A DNA stretch of 64,000 bases, taken from Dasyornis broadbenti (Eukaryota; Chordata; Aves; Passeriformes; Dasyornithidae). Position numbers and translations under genes: made by a program. The notes beneath the pieces were generated by a model. The model saw only the letters and a list, made by a program, of their open reading frames with translations, made no database searches and was not told where the DNA came from. Where the stretch lies: the NCBI GenBank assembly GCA_013397935.1, contig VZRN01006621.1:743317-807316 (forward strand), given 5' to 3'. Shown one piece after another: positions 60,180-64,000 of this stretch (the stretch's first letter is position 1; the number at the start of each line of letters is the position of its first letter).

Positions 60180-63100
60180 TGCCTTTTCTCCTGACCAGGT
60201 GCTGATGTGAATGGATGATAGGTTTGGTCTTCATCCTGGACCAGGAACTATTCCTTTAAAGCAGTACAAATGAATCCACTAAGCTCCTTATTCAATTTAT
60301 CCTGATTTTTTTGTTTGTTTACTTTGTTTTCTTTGGTTTATTTTTTTTCTCCTGCTTTAGTGATACTTAATTTAACCATATAATTTGTATTTATATTATA
60401 TCTTTTCATAGGGGAAAATGTGTTTAGAAGTCAGTCTTAAGAGTAATTGTAAACTCTGCATAGGATGCAGCTTACAGAAAAATCTAAATTTCAAACATGA
60501 GCTTTGAGTTCTATATGTGAAACAAGAAAATTCCCTGTGATTTTCTTTTCACTTGATGCTTAAGTATAGTATTGGTAGTCTCATTTAATTTTGGGTTATA
60601 TGCCATGGAAAGGTCCATCCATCTGATTTATTTTTACTGCTGAATTCAAGAAAAATTATGTTACTTCATTTTTTGGTACATACAAAAATGTTAGAGCATT
60701 TATTCTGGAGTGATATCTGAAGTAAAGGTTAAGTTGTCAGTGCTGTCAGTACAAGATAGACTTTATGAACAATGTTTTAGCTACAATATTTTACATTGTC
60801 TTAATCTACTCATTCACATTGCTTTTTCATATGGTCATGTAACTTATTTTTGCATCTTTTTATTTCTAGCAAAAAAAAAAAGGTTTTATTTGTAACAACA
60901 ACCTGAGAAATTTTGATGCTAATAGCAATCCTTTATTGATTTATACAGAGACCTTAATGATTAATGTTGCCTGAGGTAAAAATGAAATCTAAGTAATTTT
61001 CTGTACATACACTAGTCTCTGTAACGTAAGAAATATACATTTTGACAGAAACTAGTAAAGTTGTTTAGTGAGGGTTTTCTGTTAGTTTGGGGTGGGTATT
61101 AGAGTTTTCCTCAGAGGAAAGTGTTGTCAAACTTCCAGCTTAAGCCTAATGGAAAGATTTTTAAGATTTTGTTCATTGTTTCTTTAGGGAAAGAAGAAAT
61201 AATGGTGAAGAATTTCCCTTTACCCTCCTTCACTTACTTACGTTTTCTGCAACAAAAAACAGCTAATTTTTTCTGCAGTCTGGTATACAGAAGGAATTAT
61301 ACATAGTGGCAAACAAAAACATCATTTGTGTTTTAAAAATGGTTTCAGTATGCTATCCACAACTTTTATCATCACACTAATTTAAGAGAGTCCCAGGGAA
61401 ATATTTATTTTCAGTAAGCAACACTATTCTTTAAATTATGTGTGTTCATGTGTGCGCCCACATGCATGCAGAGAAGAAACTAGTTAGTGCTCTGAGCTTG
61501 GTTTTGTTAATTCTTCAACAGAACTTTTCAATTGCATGGCCAAACTAGTTTACAGCTTTGTTCTGTGAAAGTGTGTGGGTTTTTTTGGTTTGTTTCTTTT
61601 TTTCTAATTTTGTTGCACTCATTAAATAAAAGTTTTGTTAATTGTTTATCAGCAGCTCTCCAGGCTGGCAGCTTTCCAGCTCAGCAACTTTAGCAAAACT
61701 GTGTGACTGTTAGGTCTTTATATTGTGCTGTTGACACCTTATGGGCAAGAAATAATAAATGTCCATTAATCACCTAAACTTGTGCATCAGTGCATCCTTC
61801 CCCTGTGGTGATCTGTGTCAACTGGAGAAGATGTAAAGGTGACCAATAATATTGTCATTGACACTTGCAATTCATGTGAAGTGTGGTGAGTTGATCCTGT
61901 AAGCTGTTCTGTCTTAAATTCCTGATGAATGTAGTGGATCTTAATCTCGCAGTGTTAGATCTTTCTTATCCTACCTTAAATATTTAATCAATGCAAACTT
62001 CTGTCATCAAGATGTATGCCTCTGTTACTGATGCAGGTACGAAATGCATCTGCAATTCTCTTAAGTTTTCTGAAACTTAAATTAGTCTGTTCTTGGAGAA
62101 AGGACTTTGTTTTTTCCATGGTTTTGTCCCTATTGTGAGAAATTCAGGTATAAAAAACCCCTCTTTTCTCTTCCTGTAAAATAGTTTCAGTTGGCACATT
62201 ATTATTCAGGTTTTCAAATTAAGTTTTAGCTAGTCAGGGTGTTCTCCATCAACTGGGAAAAACTGTTGGGGTGGGAAAATTTTGCTGCTAGTCTTTAGAT
62301 GCTGTTTAGCGGACCTCAAGTGCAGTCTGTGCATATGTGTGATGATGTAGAGTTGTTATCTGTGCTATCTTGAAAAACAGCAGCAGACAGCAGCATATGA
62401 TTGGTAGGAATTTGATTCAGATGTCCTTGCAGAGAATAAACGTCAGCATCTAATACACTACATTTCTTCTACTACTTTGCCAAGCACAGTATCTGATGTA
62501 GATATATCTGTTTTAGAGACAACTTAAAGAGATGAATTAAACTTCACCCTCAAATCCTGCTGTTGTTCATGCATCTTAAGTGGGCATAGCATCCTTTTGC
62601 TGTTTTGGCCTTTCTGTTCCAAAGAGATAAATCCCAGACCATTCCCATTTAGAATAACTTGGAGTGGAATAGTCTTTTGAGGTCCTTTTCATGAAGGAAA
62701 ATCATAGCTTATTGTCTTCCTTTCTACAATACACAAGGTTAATGTCTTCTATTCATGTTCAATCTCGGTAGTATACCAAGCATTTTGTGTTAGATATATA
62801 CTTTTTGAAGGGAAAAAGGAATATAAAATGTGTTTAACTTTATAGTGGCTGTAGCACAGCAAGCACGCCTAAAACTATAAGAAATACTGTAACATCATTC
62901 GTGTATCAAAAGGATAAGATGTGCACAAAGAACTACTGACAAGATCTAGGAAGCAGAAGTGCATAATTTAAACTTTCCCCATATGCATTTAGTTTTTGCT
63001 AAGTTCTGTGCTGCATTATAACTTGATGCAGTTTATTGTAATGCTAATAAATACTAATACTAATATTATAATGATAAAAGTACTGCCCCCCAAAAAAATA

Positions 63101-64000
63101 AAAAAGGAGGTAAAGCACAACTCTATTTTCCTTAAATTCCCTAACTTTTAAGTATTTGCATAGCCTCAGTCTTGATATACACAAAAACTTGACAAACTAC
63201 ATTTTCTTTTTTCTGCCTTGTCTCAAACCGAACTTCTGATACAGTGCAGAGTGAGCCTTTGTTACAGACAGCTTCTGAGCCAAATGCCTGACACGTTAGG
63301 TATGCCCATAAACAACTCTTCATACATTCAAATGGGACTGTTTAAAACATGTTCTTCTCTTTCTCAAGTTTTAGTTGTTTTGAGCTGAACTAGATGATGT
63401 TAAGGTGAGAAATAATTACGAGCCCAATCTCATGGGGCACTCAAAGTACTTAATTTGCACTGACTTCAGGCCATATTGCCAGGAAAAAAAAAGCCAAAGA
63501 AGCAAAATCTAACGAGATTTGAATACACTAATTAAACATCCCAAGCCAAAGGGTTGATATTTAAAAACAACTGTTGTATTTGACACTGCTCTATTTTATT
63601 ACTGTTTTTCTGAGTATTTCTCTACATTCCTGTGTGGCTTTCAAGTCACCTTTCTGTTCAGTGCTGTCAATAATGCTTTTTGAGGGGAAATGTTTGGGAT
63701 ATTTTTTGCCCTTTTTCATGGGTAATGAAACAATTAACCTATGCTGCAACAACCTTCAAACTTTTTAAGATTTTTTTTTTTTCTTATCAGGTCTAGTAAT
63801 TCACTTCTATGGAACCTTGATCTATGTGCTTGATATTTTCAATAAAATGGCAAGTCCATATGGAAACAGATGCAGTGAAGCATCCAGTCATGAACTTGAC
63901 CTTTTTTTCATTCTTCTGGTTTGATAACATTTTTACAATACGTGAAATCATTTTTAACTTAGCCAAAGTGACATTTTTACTTTTTCCATGTACAAACAAA

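Larger units (their letters stand above)
58755..64000. other. 5.2 kb AT-rich DNA, no gene seen
   Basis: The largest frame is 108 codons, plus, 59160-59486, starting at TTG. It lies in a locally GC-richer patch (59.2-59.4 kb) and has no recognisable motif or splice context. Short direct and inverted repeats at 59423-59480 and 60120-60179 are listed separately. T-runs near 59.88 kb. Nothing recognisable from 60.2 kb to the end. Confidence 0.55.

Noticed and set aside
1..64000. Bacterial-type operons, CRISPR arrays, riboswitches or ribosome binding sites
   Set aside because: CR1 LINEs, LTRs and AT-rich gene-free DNA mark this as vertebrate nuclear sequence. No regularly spaced repeat array was seen.

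Overview
This window reads as bird nuclear DNA from a gene desert or a very large intron. It is AT-rich and CpG-poor. Its repeats are those expected of a bird: at least nine CR1 LINE fragments, several with the avian 3' end built on the ATTCTRTG octamer, and long terminal repeats (LTRs) of endogenous-retrovirus families common in birds. The LTR types resemble those abundant in songbirds, but the order is an inference. I find no convincing protein-coding gene, rRNA, tRNA or CRISPR array. The longest open frames are 137-151 codons, have no recognisable domain, and several lie inside repeats.

Layout. 1-10.9 kb is mostly anonymous AT-rich DNA with a GC-richer block at 3.5-3.95 kb, a collapsed or duplicated poly-T join at 4.07-4.15 kb, and one CR1 at 6.75 kb. 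At 10.9-12.6 kb a plus-strand LTR is split by a second, minus-strand LTR of another family, and a 470-bp assembly gap lies inside the inner one. A sister copy of the outer LTR lies inverted at 15.3-15.9 kb. CR1 pieces follow at 13.8, 17.0 and 28.0 kb. Another LTR lies at 32.7-33.4 kb, and an orphan LTR tip ends in a single N at 33.85 kb. The 36.8-48.1 kb stretch carries five CR1 pieces, including a 1.2-kb copy with endonuclease-region code at 41.6-42.8 kb. At 49.7-51.3 kb lie a compact minus-strand LTR-like unit and a well-preserved 831-bp solo LTR with a perfect 6-bp target-site duplication. An internally deleted CR1 that keeps the reverse-transcriptase VPQGS motif lies at 55.5 kb. An unrecognised minus-strand candidate exon lies at 57.4-57.5 kb, and a 160-bp GA/GAAA microsatellite at 58.6 kb. 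The remainder shows no feature I can support.

Nothing here works as a multi-gene system. The main interest is transposon archaeology (nesting, solo-LTR formation, internal deletions), preserved promoter motifs in the youngest LTR, and three places where the assembly is probably incomplete (4106, 11430-11899, 33853). Repeat families were recognised from memory of their consensus patterns, not by a database search.
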